Shown here in pieces: positions 32,338 through 41,296 of a DNA stretch of 64,000 nucleotides; position 1 is the first letter of the stretch, and every line of letters starts with the position of its first letter. This DNA is from Mycobacterium paragordonae. Its GTDB lineage: Bacteria; Actinomycetota; Actinomycetes; Mycobacteriales; Mycobacteriaceae. The notes beneath the pieces were generated by a model. That model did not search any database, was not told the DNA's origin, and saw only the letters and a list, made by a program, of their open reading frames with translations. The position numbers and the translations under genes are program-made. The stretch lies in the NCBI RefSeq assembly GCF_003614435.1, contig NZ_CP025548.1:62001-126000 (forward strand), given 5' to 3'.

Positions 32338-33062
32338 CGGTTGACGCGATTTTACGGTCACTATTGCTCCAGGGGACTCCTGATCCTGTGTGTGATCTGA
32401 ATATGGGTGTGTACGGCGTTATCGATCGGGATGCCCGGATTACTGTCCACGCGCCGCTTCCGGATTTTGCGTGGTCGTTGAGTGCTCAGTGTGCGTGGTC
32501 TTCTCAACGGCGCGTTGTCAGGAATGTATGGGCTGCGGTCGCGCCTGATCACGACGGGGGAGTCATCGTGATCAATTTGTCGAAAGTGGATATTTCGCGG
32601 TTGCCAGATCCTGTTCAGTGGTGTCTGCGGTTGCAGAATGCGCGGCACGGTTTGCGTGCTCCTGCCTCGGCTGGCCGGGGTGAACATCAAGCGGTCATGC
32701 GTGACGGGGTGTTGACCTTCACGGGTTTGGATCGGTTCGTGCGTGTGGGTGCGCCGTACACAGCGTCGGCGGCCGCGTATCGAGAACAGGCCGATGCGGC
32801 TTTTGAGTTCCTTTCTCCGGCGTTACAAGCGGTCGCTCGGGTGATCGCGGTGCATGGGCCTATTTCGCGGGCGGACGTGGCAGCTCAGGTCTATGGGGGT
32901 CCGTCTGATAGTGATCGCAGTGCGTTGGAGATGACGTTGAGCCGATTACGACGCCACCCTCGGGTTCGTCTTGAGCGGGACAGCGGCGGGTTGCTGACCG
33001 TGGAAGTGGTCGAGTGCGCTGGTGATGTGCGGACTGATCGTGCCGCGGTGATGGCCTCTTAG
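32334..33062 (+). CDS. Unknown protein with C-terminal winged-helix-like region
   Basis: 242 aa. N-terminal half (LNMGVYGVIDRDARITVHAP, WAAVAPDHDGGVIVINLSKV) is unassigned. Residues 150-225 (SPALQAVARVIAVHGPISRA, LEMTLSRLRRHPRVRLERD) look like a winged helix. Coupled to the preceding membrane protein. Could be a plasmid regulator; no family recognised. Confidence 0.6.
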   Translation: MTVDAILRSLLLQGTPDPVCDLNMGVYGVIDRDARITVHAPLPDFAWSLSAQCAWSSQRRVVRNVWAAVAPDHDGGVIVINLSKVDISRLPDPVQWCLRLQNARHGLRAPASAGRGEHQAVMRDGVLTFTGLDRFVRVGAPYTASAAAYREQADAAFEFLSPALQAVARVIAVHGPISRADVAAQVYGGPSDSDRSALEMTLSRLRRHPRVRLERDSGGLLTVEVVECAGDVRTDRAAVMAS

Positions 33063-33681
33063 GTCCGGTCGTCGCCTGGGCCGGGCAATGATCGTTGCGG
33101 CTGCGCGAACTCGACGCGACCCTGGAACCGCTGGGCCCCGCCGCTTGATCTGCATCGCCGCGGCGTGGCACTGCAAGCCCGATCCCGCCCTACCGCAAGC
33201 TGCAGGGGGCACGTATCCGCGACTTCGTGGCCAACGAGATAGGCCGCTGCTCTACCGCCTATTCTGCCCGAGCGTACGGGGGAGGGGGTCGGCGCGGTGG
33301 GGACTCGGGGTGCTCGGCGATCGCGCTGCCCGGCCGGGGGCTGCAACGTGCGCCGTTGCGGGAGGTAGGCGGTGGGGTTGTTATGCGTTTTAATCAGGCG
33401 TTTTGCGTTTTGTTAGGTGCGTATGTGCTGGTCACTGGCTCTAACAAAGTGGCCTGTTAGGGTGTGCGGTCATGGTGACGGGGCGCGCTGGCGTGGGTTG
33501 GGGGGCCTGGGGCGCGGGGTGGTAGTTGTTAGTCCGGCTGAGCTGGGGTGATCGGTGTCGTGATGGGGGTTCGCCGTGCTTGGTGGCGCGTAACGATCGC
33601 GCTGGCTGGTCGGTCATTGCGGTGCCGCTGGCTAACGGGGGCGGTGTTGTGCCAGTTCATCGATATAACAGGGCTTGGGGG
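33063..33681. other. 619-bp region without a supported gene
   Basis: Contains CTAACA-N8-TGTTAG (33440-33459), a small hairpin, and three GCGTTTT copies near 33384-33409. Open frames here have Arg/Gly-rich, shadow-like composition. It separates a plus-strand pair from the convergent minus-strand 34782 gene, so terminators are expected but no strong one is seen. Confidence 0.45.
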
Positions 33682-34782
33682 CTAGCGCGACGGGTGTCCG
33701 ATGATTTGGATCGAGCCCATGGCGAAGGCGGAGTTGCTTTGGCCGGGGCCGGCGCCGGGGGTGGGGGAGTTGGGTGTCGTGCCGCCTAGTTGGCGACTCC
33801 AGTCGTCAAATCCGCTGAATAGTCCGGGCGTGGTGGCTGTGTTGCTAGGCGAGGTGACCTGGGCTGGGGGGACGTCGACGGTTTCGTTGATGACCAGGCG
33901 GATGGTTTTGGAGACGACGGGGGGGTCGAAGGTCACGGCTTGGGTTTCGCGTTTGGTGGTGAAGCGCTGTTGGGTGGGTGTGCCGTAGTCGAGGTACCAG
34001 GAGACGGCGGCGACGAGTTGGTATTTGGGCCAGGTGTCGGTGCCGTCGGGGGCTTTGCCGTCGAACCCGGGGATTGCCGATATCTCGGTGATGGTGGTGG
34101 CGGTGGGCAGGGTGATCGTCATGGTGGTTCCGGGGGCCCCGTAGGGGCGTTGGCAGATCCAGGCGGTGCGGTGTTCGCCGGGGGTGGTGTTGAAGGCGTC
34201 CAGGGGAGGGGTGGAGCCGATGGCGCAATCGTCGCGTCCGACTTCCACGGCTGTGGGCTGTACGGCGGTGTCGCCGGCGCCTTGTGCTGGTGGTGGCGGC
34301 GGGGTGCTGCGGCTGGTGGTGTGGGTTGCGGTGGTTCGGGCGGGTGGTGCGGGGTCGTTGGGCAGGATTGCGGGGATGATTGCGCCGGCGGCGATGAGGA
34401 TTCCGCCGATGGCCAAGGGTTTGCGTCTTTTTTCTATCCATTGGGCATGGCGTGACTGCTCGGTGGAATGGTGGGGGGTTGTGTCGTCATCGTCGATGAT
34501 GGTGTCGTTGTCGTCGTTAATGTTGTCGTCGCTTGCGTTCTCGTTATCGGAGAAGGCGTCGCAGTCATCATTGTCGACCTGGTCATCGAGTGGATCGATT
34601 GCAGGTTCGTCGGCGGCTTTGTTGATGTCGGGGAATTCCAGAGCACCGTCACGGAATGCACGTATGCGTTGCACGGGTGTTAGCGCGGGTGCGGTGGGGT
34701 CTTTTGTTGCCTTGTTTGTCGGCGTCGCGGGGTTTGATGCCGGCGGGTCGGTTTCGTTGGTGAATAGGCTGCTGATGTCCAT
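33682..34782 (-). CDS. Membrane-anchored protein with acidic cytosolic and exported beta-rich domains
   Basis: 366 aa. Residues 1-115 are disordered and very acidic (DDNINDDNDTIIDDDD). A basic stop (WIEKRRKPLA) precedes the transmembrane helix IGGILIAAGAIIPAILP. The exported part (PYGAPGTTMTITLPTATTIT, YLDYGTPTQQRFTTKRETQ, TIRLVINETVDVPP) has the beta pattern of discoidin-like folds. Next to the NlpC/P60 gene, so possibly part of an envelope or transfer apparatus. Confidence 0.65.
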   Translation of the reverse strand: MDISSLFTNETDPPASNPATPTNKATKDPTAPALTPVQRIRAFRDGALEFPDINKAADEPAIDPLDDQVDNDDCDAFSDNENASDDNINDDNDTIIDDDDTTPHHSTEQSRHAQWIEKRRKPLAIGGILIAAGAIIPAILPNDPAPPARTTATHTTSRSTPPPPPAQGAGDTAVQPTAVEVGRDDCAIGSTPPLDAFNTTPGEHRTAWICQRPYGAPGTTMTITLPTATTITEISAIPGFDGKAPDGTDTWPKYQLVAAVSWYLDYGTPTQQRFTTKRETQAVTFDPPVVSKTIRLVINETVDVPPAQVTSPSNTATTPGLFSGFDDWSRQLGGTTPNSPTPGAGPGQSNSAFAMGSIQIIGHPSR

Positions 34783-34797
34783 GGGTTTCCTCGTGCT

Positions 34798-35658
34798 TTA
34801 CAGGGGTCGTCGAATTGCCATGACTTGGCTTGGCATTTGGGTGATTCGGACGGTGGCCCCCGAGTAGGGCGCTTCGATGACTTTTCCGTTGCCTGCGTAC
34901 ATCTGGACGTGGCCGCCGGCGGCGCTGGAGGGGAAGACGAGGTCGCCGGGCTGGATGTCGGCGCGGGGTACGGCTGCTCCGAAATTCATTTGGGCTTGGC
35001 TGGTGCGGGGCAGGTTGATGCCGGCTTCTCGCCAGGCGTATTGGACGAGTCCGCTGCAGTCCAGCCCTTTGCCGGGGGTGGTTCCTCCCCAGACGTAGTT
35101 GACGCCGAGCTGGGTGAGTGCGTGCTTGAGAGCCTTGGCGCCCCGGGTGTGGGGGAGTCGGCGGAGCAGTTCGGGGCTGACGCGGTGTTCGTGCGGGCGG
35201 TTGCGCCGGTACCGCAGGGCGCGCAGTGCCGCGGTGGTGCGGCGTGCGCGGGAGTGCGCTTGGCGGAGGGCGTCGTGGCCTTGTCGGGTGTAGGCCGCTT
35301 GGCGGGCGAGGAGCTCGCGCTGGCCGGCGGGGGTGTTGGCGGCTGGGGCGGGGTCGGCGCCGGCGGCGTCGAGGACGGTCCGGGTGCGTTGGTGGCCTTC
35401 GGCGTGGTCAGCGGCGAGTTGGGCGAGGATCTTACGGAGTTCGGTGTCGTTGCCGGCGGATGCCGCTAGGGCGTTGCGGAATCGGGTGAGTTCGGCGCGG
35501 TACTGGGGTTGGCCGCCGCCGGTGTGGAGTCCGGCGTTGCCGGCGAGGCGCTGGTCCAGTGGTGGCGGGTTGTCGGCGCCGTTGACGGTGGGTTGTGCGC
35601 TGGGTGTGCCGAAGACGGCGTGGGCGCGCCGGAGCAGTTCGAGGGTCTCAGGGTCCAT
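34798..35658 (-). CDS. NlpC/P60 cell-wall peptidase with N-terminal helical domain
   Basis: 286 aa. N-terminal 150 residues are helical (FRNALAASAGNDTELRKILA, RQAAYTRQGHDALRQAHSRA), resembling the DUF4226-like domain found with such peptidases near mycobacterial ESX genes. Catalytic domain: Cys in GLDCSGLVQYAWREAG, His in SAAGGHVQMYAGNG. Cuts peptide bonds in peptidoglycan stems. No signal peptide, consistent with a dedicated secretion route (inference). Overlaps the upstream XRE gene by 11 bp. Confidence 0.85.
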   Translation of the reverse strand: MDPETLELLRRAHAVFGTPSAQPTVNGADNPPPLDQRLAGNAGLHTGGGQPQYRAELTRFRNALAASAGNDTELRKILAQLAADHAEGHQRTRTVLDAAGADPAPAANTPAGQRELLARQAAYTRQGHDALRQAHSRARRTTAALRALRYRRNRPHEHRVSPELLRRLPHTRGAKALKHALTQLGVNYVWGGTTPGKGLDCSGLVQYAWREAGINLPRTSQAQMNFGAAVPRADIQPGDLVFPSSAAGGHVQMYAGNGKVIEAPYSGATVRITQMPSQVMAIRRPL

Positions 35659-36418
35659 GGGTGCCTATCGCTTTCAGGAATGCCGCGATGCGGGTGTTGA
35701 GTCCATCGGGGATGACTCCTTCGGTGCGGATCTGCCAGAGTTCTTCGCTGCTGATGCCGTTCATGGCGGCTATCAATGGGTCGGGCAGTTCGGCGCGTCG
35801 GCAGGCTAGTTCGAGGCGCGCGGGGAGGGTATTGGGTATCCGGCCGAGGAGTCCGCGTCGTTTGTGTTCGAGTTCGCGGAGTCGTTTGAGTAGTCGTTCG
35901 GCGCTGGCGGGGTCGGTGGCTGCGGCGACTCGCCAGGAGTTGGCGACGAGTACTTGGGCTTTGGCGCATTGGGCGAGGGCGGCCTGGGTGCTCGCCGCTG
36001 AGCGGGGGCTGCTGGGGTCGGGCAGGTTAGCGATGAGCTGGTCGAGGGTTTCGATGTAGGCGATGGCGTAGTTTTCGAGGACTTCGATTTCGTCGGATTG
36101 CCGGATGGGCAGCGTGGCTGGCGTTGATTCGGCCCAGGGGTCGTCCATGAGGCGGTTGAGGGTGGCGTCGAGGGCCTCGGCGCCGCCCGGGGTGGAGGCC
36201 AGGCGTGAGAAGGTGCCGGCTGGCCATCCCATCCCTCGGTCCAGGCGAGTCAGCGTGGAGGGGCGAGGGGTCATGTTTCCGCGCTCGAGGTGGCTGAGGG
36301 TCATCTTTCTGATCCCGGTGCGTTCTTCGATGTATTCGAGGGTCCACCCGCGTCGTTGGCGAAGTCGACGGAACGCTTCGCCGGCTTCCTGCAGCGTCAC
36401 GACACGCCCGCGCGCCAT
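35648..36418 (-). CDS. XRE-type transcription regulator with C-terminal second HTH
   Basis: 256 aa from the ATG at 36418. N-terminal HTH: EAFRRLRQRRGWTLEYIEER and MTLSHLERGNMTPRPSTL. The middle is helical; the C-terminus (LACRRAELPDPLIAAMNGIS) looks like another HTH. It diverges from the WhiB gene, and the nested inverted repeats at 36443-36495 start 25 bp upstream, so autoregulation and control of the long plus-strand run are likely. Confidence 0.75.
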   Translation of the reverse strand: MARGRVVTLQEAGEAFRRLRQRRGWTLEYIEERTGIRKMTLSHLERGNMTPRPSTLTRLDRGMGWPAGTFSRLASTPGGAEALDATLNRLMDDPWAESTPATLPIRQSDEIEVLENYAIAYIETLDQLIANLPDPSSPRSAASTQAALAQCAKAQVLVANSWRVAAATDPASAERLLKRLRELEHKRRGLLGRIPNTLPARLELACRRAELPDPLIAAMNGISSEELWQIRTEGVIPDGLNTRIAAFLKAIGTHGP

Positions 36419-36442
36419 GACGCATTCATGCACGTCATGATA

Positions 36443-36495
36443 GCGAATCACGTTTGTTCGCACGATTCCCATCGAGTAATCGTGACGCGATTCGC
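36443..36495. promoter_or_regulatory. Nested inverted repeats between the XRE and WhiB genes
   Basis: Outer arms GCGAATC (36443-36449) and GATTCGC (36489-36495); inner arms CACGATT (36461-36467) and AATCGTG (36478-36484). A good operator candidate for the XRE protein. Confidence 0.5.
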
Positions 36496-36635
36496 GGCTG
36501 GCGTGTCGTCTTGGCGCGATTTGTGGTGGCCCGCTGGCGTGGTTTGGTGCCGTGAGCTGGGTTTCTGTTGGCGGGAGGGCACGACTGCTTAGCGTGGTTT
36601 CGTCCACACAGAACATCATTATTTTCACGCTCATC

Positions 36636-36665
36636 TTGTAATCGTGCTTTCCTCGTGTCTATTCT
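36636..36665 (+). promoter_or_regulatory. Candidate promoter of the WhiB-led run
   Basis: TTGTAA (36636-36641), 18-bp spacer, TATTCT (36660-36665), about 33 bp before the WhiB ATG, followed by the ribosome site GAGGGGAG. Confidence 0.45.
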
Positions 36666-36697
36666 AGGGCTGTCCACGCTGTGAGGGGAGAACACAG

Positions 36698-37453
36698 ATG
36701 ACCGCAACCACTTCCGTCGACCCGTGTGTCGGCAGCACCGAGATTTACTTTTCGACTCATCCCGATGACATCGAGCTCGCCCGGGCGCTGTGCGCCGCAT
36801 GCCCGCTGTCTCGCCGGTCTCGGTGTGCGCGCGACGCCATTGAGGCCGGTGACAAGTTCGGTGTGTGGGCCGGGGTGTATCTGCCGGGTATGCAGCCGCG
36901 GGATAAGGGCCGCCTTGATGAGGCTGTTGATCAGTTGCGCCGCATTGCTGGCGACCTGGATCGCTGCCGCCAGTGCTGGGGGTGGTTCCGCATCGTCGAG
37001 GATGGCACCAGCCACGCTGCACGCTCCGACACACACAGCTCGGATTCTCACGATGTAGCCGGATGCGGGAATAGCCCGGCCGCTCACCGCTACGAGCAGC
37101 TGTGCCCCGCCTGCGCGCAGTCTGATTCGAAGGAGCTGCCCGCCGATACGCCGGAGCAGCATGATCGGGGCCAGCTCGTCGACTTGCCGCCGTCGGGGGA
37201 TCCGTGGGTGCGCCACTACTGGGAACGCAGGCATCGCGGTCGCCGCGGCGCCGAGGGGGATTGGCTGCTGATCGATGCCGACGGCCAGGTCGAGGGACAA
37301 TACGCCTGGCCGACAGCGGCCCAGACGTTTGGCCGCACCCCGGCACGGTTTCGGGCGATGATCGCCGACGGGTGGACGGTGCGGCGGGCGGGTCCAGGTG
37401 ATCGTTTCTGGCATCAGCCCGAGGCCGCGGCGGCGGCCCCCGTTTCAGCATGA
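36698..37453 (+). CDS. Long WhiB-family regulator
   Basis: 251 aa, much longer than usual WhiB proteins (80-140). The N-terminal Wbl domain has four Cys for a [4Fe-4S] cluster (Cys10, Cys32, Cys35, Cys43; LCAACPLSRRSRC) and the GVWAGVYLPG turn. The extension carries another Cys group (DRCRQCWGW, LCPACAQS) and a C-terminal part WPTAAQTFGRTPARFRAM. First gene of the plus-strand run to about 51.4 kb, with a strong ribosome site. Probably the run's redox-responsive regulator; mobile-element WhiBs are known. Confidence 0.85.
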   Translation: MTATTSVDPCVGSTEIYFSTHPDDIELARALCAACPLSRRSRCARDAIEAGDKFGVWAGVYLPGMQPRDKGRLDEAVDQLRRIAGDLDRCRQCWGWFRIVEDGTSHAARSDTHSSDSHDVAGCGNSPAAHRYEQLCPACAQSDSKELPADTPEQHDRGQLVDLPPSGDPWVRHYWERRHRGRRGAEGDWLLIDADGQVEGQYAWPTAAQTFGRTPARFRAMIADGWTVRRAGPGDRFWHQPEAAAAAPVSA

Positions 37454-38157
37454 ACTCCGCAGCGGCGCGGCCAGCGCACAGGGGTGGCTCCCGGGACAGC
37501 GAATTGATGCGCACGTGTTGGGACGGCGTGGCGTTGATTGATCAGGGGTGGCGCCCCACCCGGGTGGCCGTCAGTGCTGACGGGGCGGTGGTGGTGTTGT
37601 CGGTGCAGACTCCCCGGCATCGGATCGTTGAGGTCCGCCACCCGCAGCCCGTACCGTCACGTGACGATTGGGGTGCGTGCGGCACGCAGCACGCGGCAGC
37701 GGTGCGCCTGGCTCAGCGTGTCGCGGGCTTGGCCCGCCGCGGACCGCAGGACGTGGAGTATTTGTCGTGGTTCTGGACTGCGGTGTGTGGCCGTCGTGAG
37801 CCCGTCGTCGAGCGCACTGAGCAGATTCCCGATCCTGCGCTTGGCACCCAGCCCCGCGCCTTGCGTCAGTGTTATTGGCTGCTGTCGAGCTTGGTATGTG
37901 AATTAGGTTGGCAGATAACCGATCTCGGCTCACCTGTTGCCGGCTGTGGGTTCGTTGCCGATATTCCCGGGGAAGTGGCTGCGGTGTTTCCGGCCGGCAT
38001 GCGCCCTGACGGGACGGCGGGCGCCGAGTTGGCCTGGCGGCTGCGCGATCTGCCTCAGTGCGGGCGGGAGTACTTGAGCCGGCAGAACCTATTCACACTG
38101 ACACGCTCGCGCGAGGCGATCGGTCTGCAGGCTGTGATGGGCGGCCGCCATGGGTGA
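37450..38157 (+). CDS. Unknown protein
   Basis: 235 aa, start overlapping the WhiB stop (ATGA). CWDGVALIDQGWRPTRVAVS, VEYLSWFWTAVCGRREPVVE and SREAIGLQAVMGGRHG are visible; several Cys but no clear motif. Overlaps the next gene by 8 bp. Phage/plasmid-type filler gene; function unknown. Confidence 0.6.
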   Translation: MNSAAARPAHRGGSRDSELMRTCWDGVALIDQGWRPTRVAVSADGAVVVLSVQTPRHRIVEVRHPQPVPSRDDWGACGTQHAAAVRLAQRVAGLARRGPQDVEYLSWFWTAVCGRREPVVERTEQIPDPALGTQPRALRQCYWLLSSLVCELGWQITDLGSPVAGCGFVADIPGEVAAVFPAGMRPDGTAGAELAWRLRDLPQCGREYLSRQNLFTLTRSREAIGLQAVMGGRHG

Positions 38158-38389
38158 GTCACCGTTGCGGGCTGCTGTGCTCGGCGTGCTCGGCGAGTGT
38201 GACCGGGCGATGACCGCTGCGGAGTTGCTGACCCGGTTGCGCGGTGACTTTCCGCTGCTGAGCCGCGAAGCGGTGTACGGCGAGTTGCGGCGCCTGGAGA
38301 CGGCAAAACAGGTGCGTGCGGTGCGGTTTCGTGGACGGCGGTTGATCTATTGGGCGCTGCCCCATTCGTCGGTCCGAGGAGATTTCTGA
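38150..38389 (+). CDS. Small winged-helix protein
   Basis: 79 aa. AAVLGVLGECDRAMTAAELL, LSREAVYGELRRLETAKQVR and FRGRRLIYWALP fit a compact winged helix. Stop overlaps the next ATG (TGATG). Likely DNA-binding; target unknown. Confidence 0.65.
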   Translation: MGESPLRAAVLGVLGECDRAMTAAELLTRLRGDFPLLSREAVYGELRRLETAKQVRAVRFRGRRLIYWALPHSSVRGDF

Positions 38390-38979
38390 TGCTGCTCGAT
38401 GTGCTGCCATCACGCGGTGTGCGGACAGCCAGAGGTGCCGCGCGATCTGATTGGGAGCTAAAGAATTGGGGCGCGGGACCACGCCTTGCGGTGGTCGGGC
38501 CGGGCGGTTCGCACGCGCTGGCGCGTGCGGGGAGCACCACCTTGCGGCGGGCGGCGAAACTGGCGCGCTGTTGGGGATATTCCGGGGTCACCCTGGCTGA
38601 CCTTGGCATGCCGGCAGCGAGCTCGCATGCTGCGGCTGCCGCTCCCGGTGTGTTGGGGCTTGGGGGTGTGCTGCGGTTGGCTGCCGAACACGACCTGATC
38701 GTGTTGGCGTGGGGCACTCAGATTGACCCGGATCAGAGCCGTGCGGTCGCTGCGCAGCTGTGGCGGGCACTCGCCCGCGGTGGGGGCTCGCTGGGTGTGC
38801 TGGGGTGGACGCCTGGCGGTCAGCCGTGCGAAATGAGTTGGCAATTATGCGGTTCGGTGATTCCGCAATGTCTGACCGCGGGGGCGCATCGCTCGTTTGC
38901 CGATGTTGATCGTCATTGGGCGCAGTTGCTCTGGGTTCCTGAAGCAGGCGAGTTCGCGGGTCAAGAAGGTGTCCGGTGA
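38389..38979 (+). CDS. DUF1643-like protein
   Basis: 196 aa. The DUF1643 pattern is seen in RRAAKLARCWGYSGVTLADL, HDLIVLAWGTQID and LGVLGWTPGGQPCEM. Found in phages and plasmids; biochemical role unknown. Coupled to the winged-helix gene. Confidence 0.7.
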   Translation: MLLDVLPSRGVRTARGAARSDWELKNWGAGPRLAVVGPGGSHALARAGSTTLRRAAKLARCWGYSGVTLADLGMPAASSHAAAAAPGVLGLGGVLRLAAEHDLIVLAWGTQIDPDQSRAVAAQLWRALARGGGSLGVLGWTPGGQPCEMSWQLCGSVIPQCLTAGAHRSFADVDRHWAQLLWVPEAGEFAGQEGVR

Positions 38980-39049
38980 GCGTCTTGCGTGCACAAGGTG
39001 AATCACCAGATGTGTTGGTGTCCAGCCCGTTACGTGGATAGGAGTCGCT

Positions 39050-39910
39050 GTGAACGGATCGTCTGCTGCCGGGCTCGGCGGATACGTGTCTGTGCTGCAC
39101 GCGCAGGAGTTGTTCGTCGACGACAGCTATCAGCGTCCCGTGGATGTCGCTCGGGTACGCAGGATGGCTGAACAGTGGGATCGCAAGCTGGCTGGTGTCA
39201 TCGAAGTGTCCGACCGCGGCCTCGTTGAGGGGGCGCGTTACGCGGTCATCGACGGTCAGCATCGGTGGGAGGCGGCGAAGTTGTGTGTCCCGGTACCGCC
39301 GTTGGTGGCCTCGGTTCACGAGGGGTTGTCGGTGGCCCATGAGGCGGTGTTGTTCGACCGGTTGAACCGGGAGCGGCGCCGTCCCTCGACGTGGGACCAT
39401 TGGCGGGCCCGCAAGCGGGCCGGCGACCCGGCGGTCGTGGCTCTGGAAGCTGTTGTGGCACAACATCAGCTCAGCATCGATTGCGCGCCCCGGGAAGGCA
39501 ATGTGCGGTGCACGGCGACCCTGGAGAAACTGGCGGCGCTGGGTGGAACCGAGCTGGTGGCGGCCACGCTGTCGTTGATCACCGACGTGTGGGACACCCG
39601 CCTTGACGCCTTTGATGCGCCCATCGTGCATGGTCTCGGGTTGGTTCTGCATCATCTGCGGGGGCGGGTGGACATCGAGCGGCTCACGGACACGCTGCTG
39701 GGATCGGTGCCGATCCAGTTGAAGACCATGGCTCATGAGCTCGCGGTCACTACCAGCGGTACCGCGCCGGTGCGGGTGGCGATCGCGATCATGGTCTCCT
39801 ACAACCGCAATCGGCGAGTACCGGGAGAGCGGATTTTGGTCAGCGCTCGCTCGTTTGGTGGTGGGGCGCGCAACGCGCGTTCGTTGCCGGCTGAGTCGAG
39901 GTCCGCATGA
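39050..39910 (+). CDS. ParB/sulfiredoxin-fold protein (DUF6551-like)
   Basis: 286 aa from a GTG at 39050 after GGATAGGAG. ELFVDDSYQRPVDVARVRRM and YAVIDGQHRWEAAKLC carry the ParB-like GQHR motif; FDRLNRERRRPSTWDHWRAR follows as in phage DUF6551 proteins. In phages these act in DNA metabolism. Not the partner of the 31-kb ParA, being remote and of a different type. Overlaps the next gene (ATGA). Confidence 0.72.
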   Translation: MNGSSAAGLGGYVSVLHAQELFVDDSYQRPVDVARVRRMAEQWDRKLAGVIEVSDRGLVEGARYAVIDGQHRWEAAKLCVPVPPLVASVHEGLSVAHEAVLFDRLNRERRRPSTWDHWRARKRAGDPAVVALEAVVAQHQLSIDCAPREGNVRCTATLEKLAALGGTELVAATLSLITDVWDTRLDAFDAPIVHGLGLVLHHLRGRVDIERLTDTLLGSVPIQLKTMAHELAVTTSGTAPVRVAIAIMVSYNRNRRVPGERILVSARSFGGGARNARSLPAESRSA

Positions 39911-40953
39911 CCATCATGGGCATGGGGCGACGCAGGGTCCAGTCCGGTGCCGCGCGGGGGGTTTGCACTCCAGTGGCAAAGGTTTCTGGTGCGGCGACGT
40001 CGCAGGGTTGTGTCTCACCGGCTGTGGCGCAACATGTTCCGGTGTGTAGCAGGCGGGTTGTGCGCGTTGTTGCCTCCGATGGCGTGCAGTTGAGGGTCGC
40101 CGATGCCGGTGAGCGGGGTGCGCCGCGCACCGTGGTGTTTCTGCATGGTTTTTGTTTGTCGGGTGCGTCGTGGATGGGCCATGGTGATGCGCTGTTGCGG
40201 TTTTACGGTAGCGGGCTGCGTGTGATCAGCTATGACCATCGCGGGCATGGGTTTTCGCACGGCGGGTCGGCGGCGTCGTATCGGATTGAGCGCCTGGCCG
40301 AGGATTTGGCGGAGATTCTGCAAACGCTGTGCGTCCGGGGCGAGGTAACGCTGGTCGGGCATTCGATGGGGGCGATGGTCGCTCTCACCTATATGGGTCG
40401 TCTGTATCAGCCGGTGGTGCCGACGGGGCTGGTCCTCGTCGGCGCCGCGGCGGGGCGGTTACGCCAGCGTGGTTTAGGGCGGGCGTTGGCCGTGCCGGGC
40501 CTGCGTCTGCTGTGCCGGGTGGGCCGTCGCACTCCGGTCGGGGCTCTGCGGATGTTGGCGCAGCCGTTGTGCGTGGGCCTATCCCAGGTGCGGTGGGCCC
40601 AGACGGCGGGGGGCGGCGGTGCGCTCGCGCAGGTGGTCGCTCACGCGTTGGCGGACACCTCGGTGAGCACGATTTTTGGTTTCCTGCCTGCTCTTAGCGA
40701 TTACGACCAGTACCCCATGTTGGGGAGGGTGCGTGCGCGCACCGTGGTGATCAGCGGCGAGTCCGATGTGCTGACACCTCCGGCGCATGGGCTGGAGGTG
40801 GCCGCGGGCATTGCCGGCGCCTCCCATGTGTGCGTGCCTGGCGCCGGTCATATGTTGCCTCAGCTGGCTTTTGGTGTCGTGCAGTCAGCGATCCGTCTGG
40901 TGCTGGCCGATCAGTGGTGCCCTGAAACGAATAGTGGGGTTGCTGGTGAATAG
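39907..40953 (+). CDS. Alpha/beta hydrolase
   Basis: 348 aa. Oxyanion region VVFLHGFCLSGASWMGHG, HRGHGFS, nucleophile in LVGHSMGAMVAL (Ser), Asp in ISGESDVLTPP, His in PGAGHMLPQLAF. Complete triad. The first 55 residues are an unusual extension, so the start may be downstream. An enzyme of this class is odd in a run of DNA-metabolism genes; lipid or ester substrate unknown. Confidence 0.85.
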   Translation: MTIMGMGRRRVQSGAARGVCTPVAKVSGAATSQGCVSPAVAQHVPVCSRRVVRVVASDGVQLRVADAGERGAPRTVVFLHGFCLSGASWMGHGDALLRFYGSGLRVISYDHRGHGFSHGGSAASYRIERLAEDLAEILQTLCVRGEVTLVGHSMGAMVALTYMGRLYQPVVPTGLVLVGAAAGRLRQRGLGRALAVPGLRLLCRVGRRTPVGALRMLAQPLCVGLSQVRWAQTAGGGGALAQVVAHALADTSVSTIFGFLPALSDYDQYPMLGRVRARTVVISGESDVLTPPAHGLEVAAGIAGASHVCVPGAGHMLPQLAFGVVQSAIRLVLADQWCPETNSGVAGE

Positions 40954-41296
40954 GTTGCAGCGCCTTGGGCGTTGGTCGGCTCGGTGGACGATCTGGGATG
41001 TGCTGCAGCGGCACCGGGAGCGCCGCCTGGCCCGCGCGCTGTCTGCTGAAACTGCAGCCGCGGTCACGTGGCGCCGCATCTGCACTCCTACTGAGATTTT
41101 CACCTGGTATGTGATCGATCCGGCGGTCGACTCGGATGCGGTGGGGGCGATCATCCAGCGGCTGCCTGCGGTGCGCTATGCGGATAGTTTCGCCGTGGGC
41201 CGTGAGCTGCGGGTGCGGGTGGAATGGCGCCAGACGGCGGCTGTTGGTCACCTGCTCGCGACATCCCCGAACGCGCTGCACGTGGGTGTGCGATGA
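40946..41296 (+). CDS. Small basic protein of unknown function
   Basis: 116 aa from the GTG at 40946, overlapping the hydrolase stop; a GTG at 40934 is an alternative. Basic N-terminus (RLQRLGRWSARWTIWDVLQR) then VTWRRICTPTEIFTWYVIDP and LRVRVEWRQTAAVGHLLATS, suggesting a small alpha-beta fold. Stop overlaps the next gene. Confidence 0.5.
   Translation: MNRLQRLGRWSARWTIWDVLQRHRERRLARALSAETAAAVTWRRICTPTEIFTWYVIDPAVDSDAVGAIIQRLPAVRYADSFAVGRELRVRVEWRQTAAVGHLLATSPNALHVGVR

Noticed and set aside
33227..33460. 77-codon plus-strand ORF ending in a hydrophobic tail
   Set aside because: Gly/Arg-rich first half and no ribosome site; not supported.
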